DNA of 64,000 nucleotides from Adineta ricciae. Taxonomy: Eukaryota > Rotifera > Eurotatoria > Adinetida > Adinetidae. The notes beneath the pieces are model-generated. The model was not told the DNA's origin and made no database searches. It was given only the letters and a program-made list of their open reading frames with translations. Position numbers and translations under genes: made by a program. The stretch is taken from assembly GCA_905250025.1 (NCBI GenBank), contig CAJNOJ010000004.1:1202590-1266589 (forward strand), written 5' to 3'. Below, piece after piece: positions 1-9,688 of the stretch. Numbering within the stretch: position 1 is the stretch's first letter; every line of letters starts with the position of its first letter.

Positions 1-401
1 ATAGCAAATTGAATCAGTGCACCGAGCATGGGTAAAACCAAAACGAATCGTTTGCCCAATTGAGGCGTATACAAACCAAGAAGATAAGTCATAATAATAA
101 TCGGACAGCTACTAATCAAAGTTGCCCAGAAGAAAAGATCAGCAGACTTTTCCTGTGCCCACGCTTGAGCATCATATTCTGGAGTAACATCACCTTCGAC
201 GCATTTAGCATGTTGTTCATTATACCTCGACAACGAAAACGGACGAATCGTCGTAAAATTCACCGTACTATTCGGCGGAATGGGATATGTTTGAAGATAA
301 TAACTATAGACATATTGACCAATCGTTGTTGATAAACAAGTACATAAAGTTTGAAGACAAAACGTTGCTTCGATCGTATATGTACTCGCGTCTCCCGACA
401 T
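1..401 (-). CDS. SLC46-like MFS transporter, N-terminal part (cut by window edge)
   Basis: An open frame starts at an ATG at 401 and runs off the left edge after about 133 codons. The N-terminus has a hydrophobic segment, then an extracellular-looking loop with NST and NFT glycosylation sequons and a cysteine. A second hydrophobic segment follows, then a short basic loop (TPQLGKR) where the MFS loop 2-3 motif sits, and a third helix. This order, with the long glycosylated loop between TM1 and TM2, resembles SLC46 proteins such as the proton-coupled folate transporter. The family call comes from topology and local similarity to the 'LLGxxSDxxGRR' region, so the substrate is unknown. No intron is seen in the visible part. 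It could be another MFS family. Confidence 0.5.
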   Translation of the reverse strand, partial: MSGDASTYTIEATFCLQTLCTCLSTTIGQYVYSYYLQTYPIPPNSTVNFTTIRPFSLSRYNEQHAKCVEGDVTPEYDAQAWAQEKSADLFFWATLISSCPIIIMTYLLGLYTPQLGKRFVLVLPMLGALIQFA

Positions 402-610
402 GGTAACTATATGGATTTTCAACTACATAATTCGATTTTCCTACTATTGAAAAAAATATCACGTGTCAAGAGAGAGAGAGAGAGAGAATAGTTGACACAT
501 GCTTATTACACGGATAGACAAAAAGAAAGAAAAGAAATAGGTTGTTCTTTAACCAATCGGTTTTATTCAGTGAACTGTCACTACTAGACGAGGTTGATAC
601 TGTTTTGATT
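402..610. other. short intergenic spacer with GA microsatellite
   Basis: The spacer lies between two minus-strand genes. It holds a pure GA run at about 471-486. No coding signal is seen. Confidence 0.5.
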
Positions 611-1192
611 TCATCTTATATGAATAAATGTCAAAATTGAAGTAAAACAAATCTGTGCAAATGTTACAGCATAAAAAGTAATTAGAACAATTTTTAATTT
701 TTTCGCAGTCGGTTGGCATTGATCGAATTGAAAGTAATTTTCGTAGCAAGCATTCGCTCCTAGATTGATTGACGACAGAATCAATGCAATGATGACCAGC
801 AAACATATGATGATATGAAATAATTTAAATCGTTGTAAAGACCATTTGGATTTCTTTGTATGACTCATGAATATGATTAAATAAATTCCAAAAATAATAC
901 ATATGGAACCTGTACATATACCCACAAATGGAAGAGATTCGTTCATACTTATCAACTGAATATCACAAATGATAATTGCCAGACCAAGAAGAAAATGTAG
1001 TAAAGCAGTTGCTAATAAATAACGAGTGAAATTTAGAGTGAGAACTATCGGAGGCGAAGAGGAGAACGATGGACGTTCTTGATGTTCAATTTGAGTTTCA
1101 GGAATAGTGTAGATTGACGATGGCGGATATAATGAGTAGGCCGGTGGTGGCCCATAGATTTCGTCTTTTGACATAGGCCAGTCGATAGTCAT
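611..1192 (-). CDS. four-TM membrane protein with N-terminal PPxY motif
   Basis: Single-exon frame. The ORF opens at 1222, but I prefer the ATG at 1192 (MTIDWPMSKDEIYG), which directly precedes a proline-rich cytosolic stretch containing PPPAYS, a PPxY-type site of the kind bound by WW domains of Nedd4-family ligases (known for the motif, inferred here). Four hydrophobic segments follow: a first at LLATALLHFLLGLAIIICDI, a second at FVGICTGSICIIFGIYLIIF, a third at FHIIICLLVIIALILSSI, and a fourth near the C-terminus (IVLITFYAVTFAQICFTSIL). The loop between TM3 and TM4 has two cysteines. This is a MARVEL/tetraspan-like layout, but no family signature is certain. Function unknown. Confidence 0.6.
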   Translation of the reverse strand: MTIDWPMSKDEIYGPPPAYSLYPPSSIYTIPETQIEHQERPSFSSSPPIVLTLNFTRYLLATALLHFLLGLAIIICDIQLISMNESLPFVGICTGSICIIFGIYLIIFMSHTKKSKWSLQRFKLFHIIICLLVIIALILSSINLGANACYENYFQFDQCQPTAKKLKIVLITFYAVTFAQICFTSILTFIHIR

Positions 1193-1571
1193 TTGACTTT
1201 TTATTATATATTTGACGAGCAACTACATTCAGTGATGCAATAAAGCTAAAAAAAAAGAGGAAATTATATCAAGATCAGAAGGAGAGTAAGCGAGAGAAAG
1301 TAGGTATATAAAGTAATGAAGTGTGAGACAGAGAGAGAAGGACGAATAATTGAAGGTCATTATGCAATATACATGAATCGACCGGAGTGAAAGGATCATA
1401 ATGATGAAAAAAAATATACACATAGTCTAAGGACAAGAGTTCATTAATCAATTATATACTTTTAGTATCAAATGGAATTTAGTGGCACAAGGACATTTTG
1501 ATTCCGTTCTATACCGTATTGAATGTCTATCTATTGAGATTAAAGATTGTCAATGTCATTTCAAACATCTT
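1193..1571. other. intergenic spacer, no gene seen
   Basis: The spacer separates two minus-strand genes. The minus-strand open frame here (64 codons) is hydrophobic low-complexity sequence and looks fortuitous. Purine-rich runs occur at about 1260-1345. Confidence 0.4.
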
Positions 1572-3071
1572 TCAATTGCGATCATTTCTTAAGCTTTGAA
1601 TGGTTGACAGATCTAAATTTCGAGTATAAACGCGAACATCGTCCATAAAACCTTCATAACTACTACGATTACATGTTCCAAGCCTTTGTACGCAGTCGCC
1701 AAGTATCATTGTATACACTTGACAACTAGCTGGGTAATATGAAGATTCTGTTTGATTATATAATGTTCCATTGATATAAAGTACAACACTTCCATTGGCA
1801 AAGTATGTTTGAACAATGTGTGTCCATACATGCAGAACCAGTTTGGGACCTATTAACATTGTTTGATTGTATTCAGTTTGCAGAGTAAGCTGATTTTGAT
1901 CATCAAATGCAATCATATCCCAGGAAGTGAAGTTGTCCGAAGTGTGAACAATTGTTCTATTGTTTGTAGAAAATGGGTTGATCCATAATGAAACCGAAAG
2001 AGATTTATTCACGAGCATGAATGTTTCAATCTCGAATGATGATGAAGTTTGATTGAATAGAAGAGTGTCATTGATGACAATCATGTTTGCGGGTGTGCCG
2101 AGCATTCCGTTTGAACCGGAATCGAGAAACGAACCGTTTTTGAAGGCGAAATAGAAAACAAGCGTAGCATCATTAAGTATTTCACTCGAAAATTTCGGTC
2201 GATTCACAAAGGATAGTTGATCCAAGTATCCAGAATACGATCTAGCTGGAGTGCGTTCAATCACGGTACCGATAGTTAATGGTGTAGAGCCCTGTGGGTT
2301 TAAGGCAGATGCACTGCCATTGCAACTAACTTTGCCATCAACAAAAACAGTTTGTCGTAGGCTCGTTGCGTTGTATACAAAAGCGACATGATACCAAGTG
2401 TGAATGTATATAGTCGTGATTCCAGCACAGTCATTGTTATAAAAGCCGAGATAAGTATAGTTACTTTTAATACTTATATGCAAACAACTACTAGCGTTTT
2501 GGTATATACACTGGCCAACAAGACCTTGGTGCACTGAAATATTAGTGATTCGATTAGCGTAAATCCACATTTCAAAAGTGAAACCAATTGATGTCACATC
2601 AAAATAAGACATTGATGTTATCAAATACTGTGAGCCATTTAACGCTAGTGCTGAACCACGTCCGTATATACCAGGTGAAGCAAAAGATACATTTTTAACC
2701 TGTACAGTATCTACTTGATGTAAGTTTTCCTGGAAAGTGCCGTCAAATGACCAGGAGAGACTGACAAAATCTTGTGGTGGTAATTGCAGGAAATAGAAAG
2801 TAGTATTCGATGTTGTGTTTAAATAGCTGCGACTTGTTTGTAAGGCTTTTCCAAAAAGATGACATGTACTATTTGTTCGGTAGCAGTTTAAAGAAACGAT
2901 TGTCTTGTTTGAATTGATCATTGCACATACACACTGCTCGCATGAACCATTATATAGCTTGGGATACGCACTTTCAGGAGTCAAAGAAACATTTTGTATA
3001 AACCCGATCTGAATACTTTTAGTACAAAGAAAGATTATCATCGAAATAAATGCGATCGTCAGTCCAATCAT
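1572..3071 (-). CDS. membrane-anchored or secreted protein with two LamG/concanavalin-like domains
   Basis: Single-exon frame of 499 residues. An N-terminal hydrophobic segment (residues 1-17) acts as a signal peptide or type II anchor. A small cysteine-rich region follows (residues 40-80, pattern CxxCxC...C...C). Two laminin-G-like (concanavalin-fold) units follow. The first, about residues 105-295, has FTFEMWIYA, WYHVAFVYN, VFVDGKVSC and YSGYLDQLSF. The second, about 300-495, has LSVSLWINPF, VWTHIVQTYF, VVLYINGTLYN and YEGFMDDVRVY. Both show the 'W.H.....DG....G..D.....' order typical of the family. There are many NxS/T sequons, so it is probably a heavily glycosylated extracellular lectin-like protein. 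Ligand unknown. The lack of introns is unusual for this window. Confidence 0.7.
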   Translation of the reverse strand: MIGLTIAFISMIIFLCTKSIQIGFIQNVSLTPESAYPKLYNGSCEQCVCAMINSNKTIVSLNCYRTNSTCHLFGKALQTSRSYLNTTSNTTFYFLQLPPQDFVSLSWSFDGTFQENLHQVDTVQVKNVSFASPGIYGRGSALALNGSQYLITSMSYFDVTSIGFTFEMWIYANRITNISVHQGLVGQCIYQNASSCLHISIKSNYTYLGFYNNDCAGITTIYIHTWYHVAFVYNATSLRQTVFVDGKVSCNGSASALNPQGSTPLTIGTVIERTPARSYSGYLDQLSFVNRPKFSSEILNDATLVFYFAFKNGSFLDSGSNGMLGTPANMIVINDTLLFNQTSSSFEIETFMLVNKSLSVSLWINPFSTNNRTIVHTSDNFTSWDMIAFDDQNQLTLQTEYNQTMLIGPKLVLHVWTHIVQTYFANGSVVLYINGTLYNQTESSYYPASCQVYTMILGDCVQRLGTCNRSSYEGFMDDVRVYTRNLDLSTIQSLRNDRN

Positions 3072-3480
3072 TATTACTAGAAGTACAATAAATTGAGAGC
3101 GATGAGTTTCATAGTTTTTTCAAATTTGAAAAGCTATGTTGTTTTAGAACGTCGTGTAAAAGACACAACAATATCGGGAATGGTTTATCAATGCACGTTG
3201 CATTAAAATTACCTATCGACCAGAAATGCATTTTTAATGAACGAAAGAAGAATATATTTGTTAAAAAAAAAGAATCGACAAAGCAAAAAAGTCAGCCGAA
3301 AGTAAAAAATGTTTACATAGAATTGTCCCACATATTTTTCAGTGAGGTCAACGAATCGCAAGTAATATTCGATGGATTTTTACTGAATTTTTCGTCAAGG
3401 ATTAATGTCGAGAGGATACTTTCGTGGAAAGTTCTAGACAATACAGCGTAACGAAACTCTTGAAGAGATGAACTCTCATC
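3072..3480. other. intergenic spacer, no gene seen
   Basis: The plus-strand open frame of 86 codons at 3191-3451 is lysine-rich, has no recognisable domain and lies upstream of two minus-strand genes. I treat this stretch as noncoding. Confidence 0.4.
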
Positions 3481-5202
3481 TCAGAGCCAAAAATGAACTG
3501 CTGTACTAGTGACTCGATAAGTGTATGAATAATTTGATGAATATTGTTCCAAATCTTGCATGAGCTGCATTTTGCTCAGAGCAGTTGCTGATACCTCACT
3601 AAAGTTAAACAAAAAATCTGTATATTGGAATGATGCTGTTAGTAGATGTTCGAATCGATCCAGAAACATAAGCATCATTTCTATTGAACATACACATCGG
3701 ATATGTAAACGTTCAGTATTAGGGAATATCGCGGATAGTTCTGCAATTGTATCATTAGTTAGTACTATAGAAGAGCAGCTGATTTCCAGTATTCGTATAT
3801 TTTCCATGATCTGCCAATCGAAGCGTTTTGGCAAGTATTTAGGGTCGATCGAAATGCATAGGTGATGCACGCTTGGCGTCTTACTTATCAATTGTGCTAA
3901 CGAAAAATGTTCATCAAGTATCTCTATAAAGAGTATTTGAACGGTATTCAAATCTATATTGTTTTCAACAGTAGATAATTTGAAAGTGGCAAAAAGAGTT
4001 AATTTCTTTATATTGTGTAAACGATGTTCTAAGAGTTCATTATTGAAGTAAGAATTATATTCTACAGCGCGGATATAGAAGTATGTATCATCTAAAATGG
4101 TTGAATATTTAGGCAGAGTAAAATGCCCGTTAGGTATTTTGAATAAATAAGACATAGTAAAGAAACATCTCCAGTGGTAACAGACAAACCATTGTTTTTC
4201 TTGTAACCAAAATGATGTCCGGAATGAATCGAGATCAGATGATACTAATATGTCATAGATAGTAAAATTGAACTCGAAACTCACGAGATGTTTTGCTATT
4301 AATTCTAAACGATAGCCATCAACAACGTTTTTTTCACAGTTACCAGTGAGTTTCATATGTTCCAATCGAGGAAGATTAGTCATCATTCGTTCAATGTCAT
4401 TGATTGATAGAACATTACCTACAATTTAAATCACACATACCGTCTATATCTCAAAGAAATGAAGTGTCCTACCTTGGACATCCAAAACGATTCGTTTGAG
4501 GTGTGGTAGAGGATAGATTATTTCTGGATAGGACTTTTCATAGAAAACTGACAAATCTAAAGATTGTAGCTGCGGTGCTGCGCAAGAGATATGCTTGAGT
4601 AAAGCGCCGTCTGATCGATTGAGTACAAGATGACGAAGATTCGAAAATTGAACCGATTTCAGATAGCTTCCATGGCTTAATCTCAATCGGATCAGTTGGG
4701 GTATTATCGGTGCATAGATTTCAGCTAAACTTTCATCAAGTTTCGTGACTGTTTTAGAACATATTTCCGAGATCCATTCATCGAACCGATTTGGATCGAT
4801 GTATAAAAGCGTACGTAAATCTTTAAGTTCGACTAACTTTGTCATGATACATTCCCAAAATTCGGCTCCAATTTCAATCAATTTCAATGACTTTAAACGT
4901 GTAAACTGACTCAATTGAAAACGAGATACGAAAATTTTCATTAAACCAGGAGTGTGCTCATCATTAGACAATGTCATACTAACAACTTGACTTGGAACGA
5001 TGTGTTGACAAACAAGATCAAAATCTGTCCGGCTAATCGATTGAAAGTTGACGTGATAAGACGTATAACCATTGATAATACCATTCAAATACAAACTCAC
5101 ATTTGAAAAGATGGAATAGATCTCATGAGCAGCAAAATAGCCGAATAAATTATGTATAAGTTCCACCGGCAATCCGTCCAGTCGACATGCAGTCATTTTC
5201 AT
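3481..5202 (-). CDS. F-box protein with leucine-rich C-terminal region
   Basis: Two coding exons, about 5202-4473 and 4418-3481, are joined across a 54-nt intron (donor GTAGGA, acceptor TGTAG). The join fuses ...RIVLDVQ to GNVLSINDIERMMTNLP in frame. The F-box is N-terminal: LDGLPVELIHNLFGYFAAHE, then IYSIFSNVSLYLNGII. The rest has irregular leucine-rich units such as LKSLKLIEIG, LQSLDLSVFY and LEHMKLTGN. The family acts as the substrate-binding part of SCF ubiquitin ligases through Skp1, in cytosol or nucleus. The substrate is unknown. The ORF extends upstream to an ATG at 5322, but its first 40 residues are basic and low-complexity, so I chose the Met just before the F-box. Confidence 0.7.
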
Positions 5203-5501
5203 GTATGTATGACAGAACAAATTGCTCTGCACAGCAATTTTTCGCTGTTTTTTCTTCTTCCTCGGCAGAAGGAATGTCAGCATGTGTAATGCATAAAATG
5301 GAAAAAACCGACTAGAAGTCATTCAATTCAAATAAAACAAAACAAAACATAACCATTTTTACATCACTAATGATCGTGGCGATATTCTCTTGAGTATCAA
5401 CGATTATCTACCGTTAAAAACAACGAAAAAAGATGAGAATTTATTATTATTCCTTTTAATAAATAAACATTTTATATACAAAGCACGATGAGATCATATG
5501 A

Positions 5502-6329
5502 CTAGAATCGCACAGAACGAATAACGTTTGATGAACGCTGTTGATTGATATGATGAAGAGGTGTCAATGATGAATGTATAAGTGGTAATACGAGTGTAAC
5601 AGGAAGGATATCCGGCACGATTGTATGATGAAGAACAAGCGTACTTAAATTAGGAAATGTTTTTAATGACCCCTAAAACAGACACAAAACAATATCAAAG
5701 AAACGAATATTTATTGTTACCAAACATACTTGTAAGCGATAGCCATCATGATTAATTGTTCGTTCAATAAGAAAATGTTCAACAGATGACGACGTTGTTT
5801 TCAAAGATAAAACAAATGGATGTTGTCGATAAGTGTAACTGTGGCGAATCAGAAATGATCCGATTGGTTTGTGATCATTGTTTAAATGTTCTTCGCAGAT
5901 ATTGCGCGGTAGACCTTCTTGATACCAAGCGGCAAGCGACAATAATTCCTCATCGTTTGTCATTGATTCTTGTTCGTATTCATCCACTGACATTGATATA
6001 ATCGACTGAGTATCGAAACTGGTTTGATGATCAAGTTGTGAACGTAATTTATCGATTTGTTCGTCTAAATTCCATACACTTTCGTAGATTTCTGTTTGAT
6101 TATCCGTGTTAACATTAATTTTTGATGAGAAGATAAGTGAAGCGAGACTTTTATGTTGAGCTATTTTCTCCTTGAAATATTTCGTCAAACCATTTCGTCG
6201 ATTGGACGAGGAGAATAAGCTTGAACGTGATCCATAGCCTGAAGACGATGATAGAGAGATGGACGATGTCGAAATATCTCGATCAAATCGGAATGAATCC
6301 GTGGTTTGAAATCCGTCAATACGCTGCAT
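5502..6329 (-). CDS. short protein with C-terminal tensin-type SH2 domain
   Basis: Exon 1 is 6329-5730 and exon 2 is 5672-5502, with a 57-nt intron between them in phase 0. Residues 1-130 are serine-rich and probably disordered. The SH2 domain starts at AAWYQEGLPRNICEEHL, carries the phosphotyrosine-binding arginine in GSFLIRHSYT, and continues with VEHFLIERTINHDGYRLQ. Exon 2 supplies FPNLSTLVLHHTIVPDILP. This 'PNxxxLSxLVxxHSIxPxxLPxxL' ending is characteristic of tensin SH2 domains. The protein has about 256 residues and lacks the PTP/C2 and PTB domains of full tensins. It probably binds phosphotyrosine at adhesions or receptors (inference). Confidence 0.7.
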
Positions 6330-7600
6330 TGAAATCTAGAATGAATGAATCAAGCTGTTCACATTTGATGACAAAAGAGAATAAGTGTGAAAATGATCAC
6401 GCAATAAAGTGCGAGAGTTTTCAAACATTGAGCGAAAAAGAGATGTTTGAAATGTGTTTGTTCAAATAATCAATACATGAAAGTTGATTAGGATGCTTTT
6501 ATATGTATGAAAGCATCTGTCTGATCAAACTCGTTTGTCACCAATGTATGAACCGCAAGAGAGAAGAAGAATGATAATTCAATTGAACTCCAACTGTTTC
6601 CGAACAGAAGAGAATCGCTTCCATTTCTCTCTTTCCCTCTCTCGTTTTTTCTTATCATCACGAAAGGAAAAAAAAACATCGTCAAAAGGCTCATCAAACA
6701 GTTCAATAGTGTCTCTCTTTGTTCATCCACACGCGCATGGATGATTGATCGATCGATCGATCGTGTTCTGCTCGAGAAAATATCTTTCATTTAAAAAGCC
6801 CTTGATTTTTTTTTTCTTTTTCAGTAATGCTCGATTGATATGTGATAAGCATAGCCACAGCCTTGCATGTACACGAATAGAAAAGAAAAAGAAGAGAGAT
6901 AGATAGATAAACATCTGTTCATCTTTCGACAATACTTGACTGACAAAGAATAGAAAGAAGAAGACGACGATGAAGTCTCTTTGTACAATTGTTTTTATTT
7001 CAGAACTTAAAATAATACAGGAAATATGTAGACAGACGTGCCCAGAGCAATCATCGATGTATTCCTTCCACTTGTCGCGTCCGATCTCATTTTCTTCTAA
7101 TGAGTTCGGTATCACTATTGACCGATATTGAAATAGAACAAGAGAATAAGAAATGAACAGAACGACGGAACTGGGTGGACAGATTGTTATTTCGAGAATG
7201 AAAATAATGATGATTTGCGTGTGTCGATTAAATCGATTTAAAGATGAATAGCGGAAGCGACATGACACATGCACAACATTATATGAATCAATCGATAGCT
7301 ATTGTACATCCGGTTATTTCTGATTTTCTTTTGCTTGATCAATAGACTTGATTCGAAGTCACTTTTCAAATGTGCTCTACGAGAACTCGAGTTCTTTAAC
7401 TACTATTAAATGAAACTATTCATAAGTTTCTTTTTTTAGACGTGCCAATCATATATTTACCGAAGAAAGTAGAAGTTCTTCTTTTTTCTTGTGCTTCTAC
7501 CCAGAGAAATATTTCTGTTGTCAATGGTATCAATGAATTTTTACGACGGAAAATAGATGAGAGTTTTTTTTTCTTCTTTTCTTTTGAAATAGTAACTAAG
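6330..7600. other. intergenic, low-complexity, no gene seen
   Basis: This is a 1.3-kb divergent region between the SH2 gene (minus) and the EF-hand gene (plus). Open frames on both strands at 6488-7274 are polypyrimidine/polypurine artefacts rich in F, K and S. There is a GATC tandem run at about 6746-6763 and several poly-T tracts. Confidence 0.5.
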
Positions 7601-7628
7601 TATATATAATGTCAATTTCACCGTCAGT
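7601..7628 (+). promoter_or_regulatory. candidate core promoter of the EF-hand gene (TATA + initiator)
   Basis: TATATATAAT at 7601-7610 is followed about 24 nt later by TCAGTT at 7624-7629, a metazoan initiator-like hexamer. The start codon lies 60 nt further on at 7687. Spacing fits a TATA/Inr promoter for a strongly expressed gene. This is inference from motif and position only. Confidence 0.35.
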
Positions 7629-7686
7629 TTTTTGTTTGTGAAAGACATTCAAACGTTCTATTACTCACGAGAATATTCAAGGTAAA

Positions 7687-8234
7687 ATGGCGAACAAGTT
7701 AACCCAAGCTCAACGTCAAGAATTGAAAGAAGCATTTGACGTTTTCGATACAGGTAGATGAGTTACTCGATGAAGCTCATGTTTTTCATAGTTTTCATTA
7801 CTCAGACGGATCTGGAATGATATCTGCGTCGGAATTAAGCAATATATTTCGCGCATTGAATATCAATGTTAATAACAGCCAGTTGAATCAATTAGTTAAA
7901 CAAATGGATGAGAATGGAAGCGGTACGTTCGTGAAAATGATTGTACATTTGTTCGTGAACGATGTTTTGTCTAGGACAAGTTGAATTCGACGAATTTGCA
8001 CGTGTCATGGGTGAAACATTCTTTAAACAATATACCCAAGAGGAATTACGTATCGCATTTAATCAATTCGATCGAGATGGCTCAGGTTATATTCAAGCAG
8101 CAGAATTAGAAAGTATCATGAGCAGAATGGGACGACGTTATAATAAAGCTGAAGTCGAGGCAATGGTATCTTCCTTGGATCTATCAGGTGATGGCAAAAT
8201 CGGTTTCGATGAATTTGTTCAATTATTTCAATAG
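7687..8234 (+). CDS. troponin C / calmodulin-like EF-hand calcium sensor
   Basis: Three exons (7687-7753, 7806-7922, 7975-8234) give 147 residues, the usual troponin C/calmodulin length. Four EF-hand loops are visible: DTDGSGMISASE (residues about 22-33), DENGSGQVEFDE, DRDGSGYIQAAE and DLSGDGKIGFDE. Each keeps acidic position 1 and a Glu at position 12, so all four look able to bind calcium. The first loop is split by intron 1 and the second by intron 2. The start MANKLTQAQRQELKEAF resembles troponin C and calmodulin-like proteins. The role is calcium-dependent regulation of muscle contraction or of calmodulin-type targets. The subfamily is not certain. Confidence 0.85.
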
Positions 8235-8367
8235 AATTTCGTTTATTCGTATTTGTCAATAAGTCATCCTGAACGAACATTCCATCGTGTAGGAAGAGTA
8301 AACTGAATTAATGAATACGGATATATAGAAAATTTAATTTTATTGGAGTTTTTATCTGTAATGAAAA

Positions 8368-9688
8368 TCAAATAAACATACCGAAAGGACAACACACTGA
8401 CTCACCAGACTGGGCAGGATGTTGTCGTGGGAAAAAGATTGGCTTGTGCGTACGAAAGTTTCCATTGCGGACTATATATATAAATGGATTCCAGCTAGAG
8501 AACGGCAAACGATGATGATGATAAATCTTTTTGCAAAATAAACCTACACTAAACTCGATTTGGCAAATAATGCTGGAAGTGTATCAATGATGGGAGGAAT
8601 ACGATCTGTGTCGATAAATATGCGAATGAAAACAATGATCGCATAAGGAGTCCAAGCAATGAGATATCCACCTGAAGAATATGACAGATGAGAATATGAA
8701 AAGCAAGTCTATTTGTATTCACCAATGATCAGTATGATTGTATTGAGTATATGACGTTCGATTTTCTGTTGATACTTCATGCGATTGCGATTAAAATTTA
8801 ATGTTGAGTGATGCCATCGATTGTGAATCTTCACAACAAACTCAAAATTTCCAGTTTTCTCAAATGCCAATCAAAAACTTACGGACAGATAGATTTTGAT
8901 ATTCGTCACTATGATAATTGTAATTGGCACAAGGTAAACAAAAATAAATATCGTTATATTGTAACTAATTATATTGAATGATCTCCCAGTCCAATTTATA
9001 CTACACGATATTCCAATACCCTAAAGTTTGCACAACATATCTAATAGAAATCTGAATCAATATGTCGATCAAGGCGAACCTCGTAATCATAATTTGACCA
9101 TCCAAGTAAGGGCATAACAGTCCAAAATAGTGATAGAAGATAAGCAACAACAATTGCTAAGTAGGTTTGTTTGATATTCACTTTTTGTGGTGAAAATGGC
9201 TGAGTGATTTTTCTGTATCTGATCAATAGAAAGTATTTTGATGAACCTGTTTTGAAATGATTCTTCTTACCGATCAATGGAAATCAAACACAGCATATAT
9301 ATATTTGAACAACCAGCGAAATAAACGATCATCGCTTCAAAAATACAACCCGTATAGGTAAAAATCCATCTAATAATCTAACGATGAAATGATCTCTTTG
9401 TCTTGAAGTGTAGTCTTACCTGCAAGAGAGAAGTGAAAAAGTGGGTAATGGTATTTCAAAACATATTCCAATAAAATCCGCTAATAATAAGCCGCCAATG
9501 AATACATTAGTTGATGATTGACGTAATTTCTTGTTTCGAACCAATATATAAAGTACCGAACCATTGAGAATTGTTCCAATTATCCACAGAACAATGAAGT
9601 AATAACCGATTATTCGCAATATGGAGCATAATGGAAAGTTTTTCATTGAAATAAATAATGTATTATTTAACATCTTGTCTGATGACAT
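8368..9688 (-). CDS. peropsin/RGR-like opsin (retinal-binding GPCR)
   Basis: Seven exons (9688-9420, 9369-9271, 9218-9080, 9020-8883, 8828-8723, 8671-8548, 8494-8368) give 333 residues with seven TM helices. Class A hallmarks: LADF in TM2, a disulfide pair C98/C175, DRY at 122-124, AWTPYA in TM6 (W257) and NPFIY at 294-298. The retinal Schiff-base lysine is present as K288 in ALFAKSS (codon 8561-8559). It lies 31 residues after W257 and 6 before N294, as in bovine rhodopsin. E169 lies six residues before C175, the site of the ancestral counterion E181. LFWTVMPLLGW, SCSINW and LFAKSS most resemble peropsin/RGR opsins. It is a photopigment or photoisomerase at the plasma membrane. Its 3' end converges on the EF-hand gene, and an AATAAA signal lies at 8344-8339 on this strand. 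Confidence 0.85.

Noticed and set aside
6488..7274. Open frames of 69-183 codons on both strands
   Set aside because: They run through polypyrimidine/polypurine and GATC tracts, have no domains or plausible splice partners, and lie between two divergent genes.
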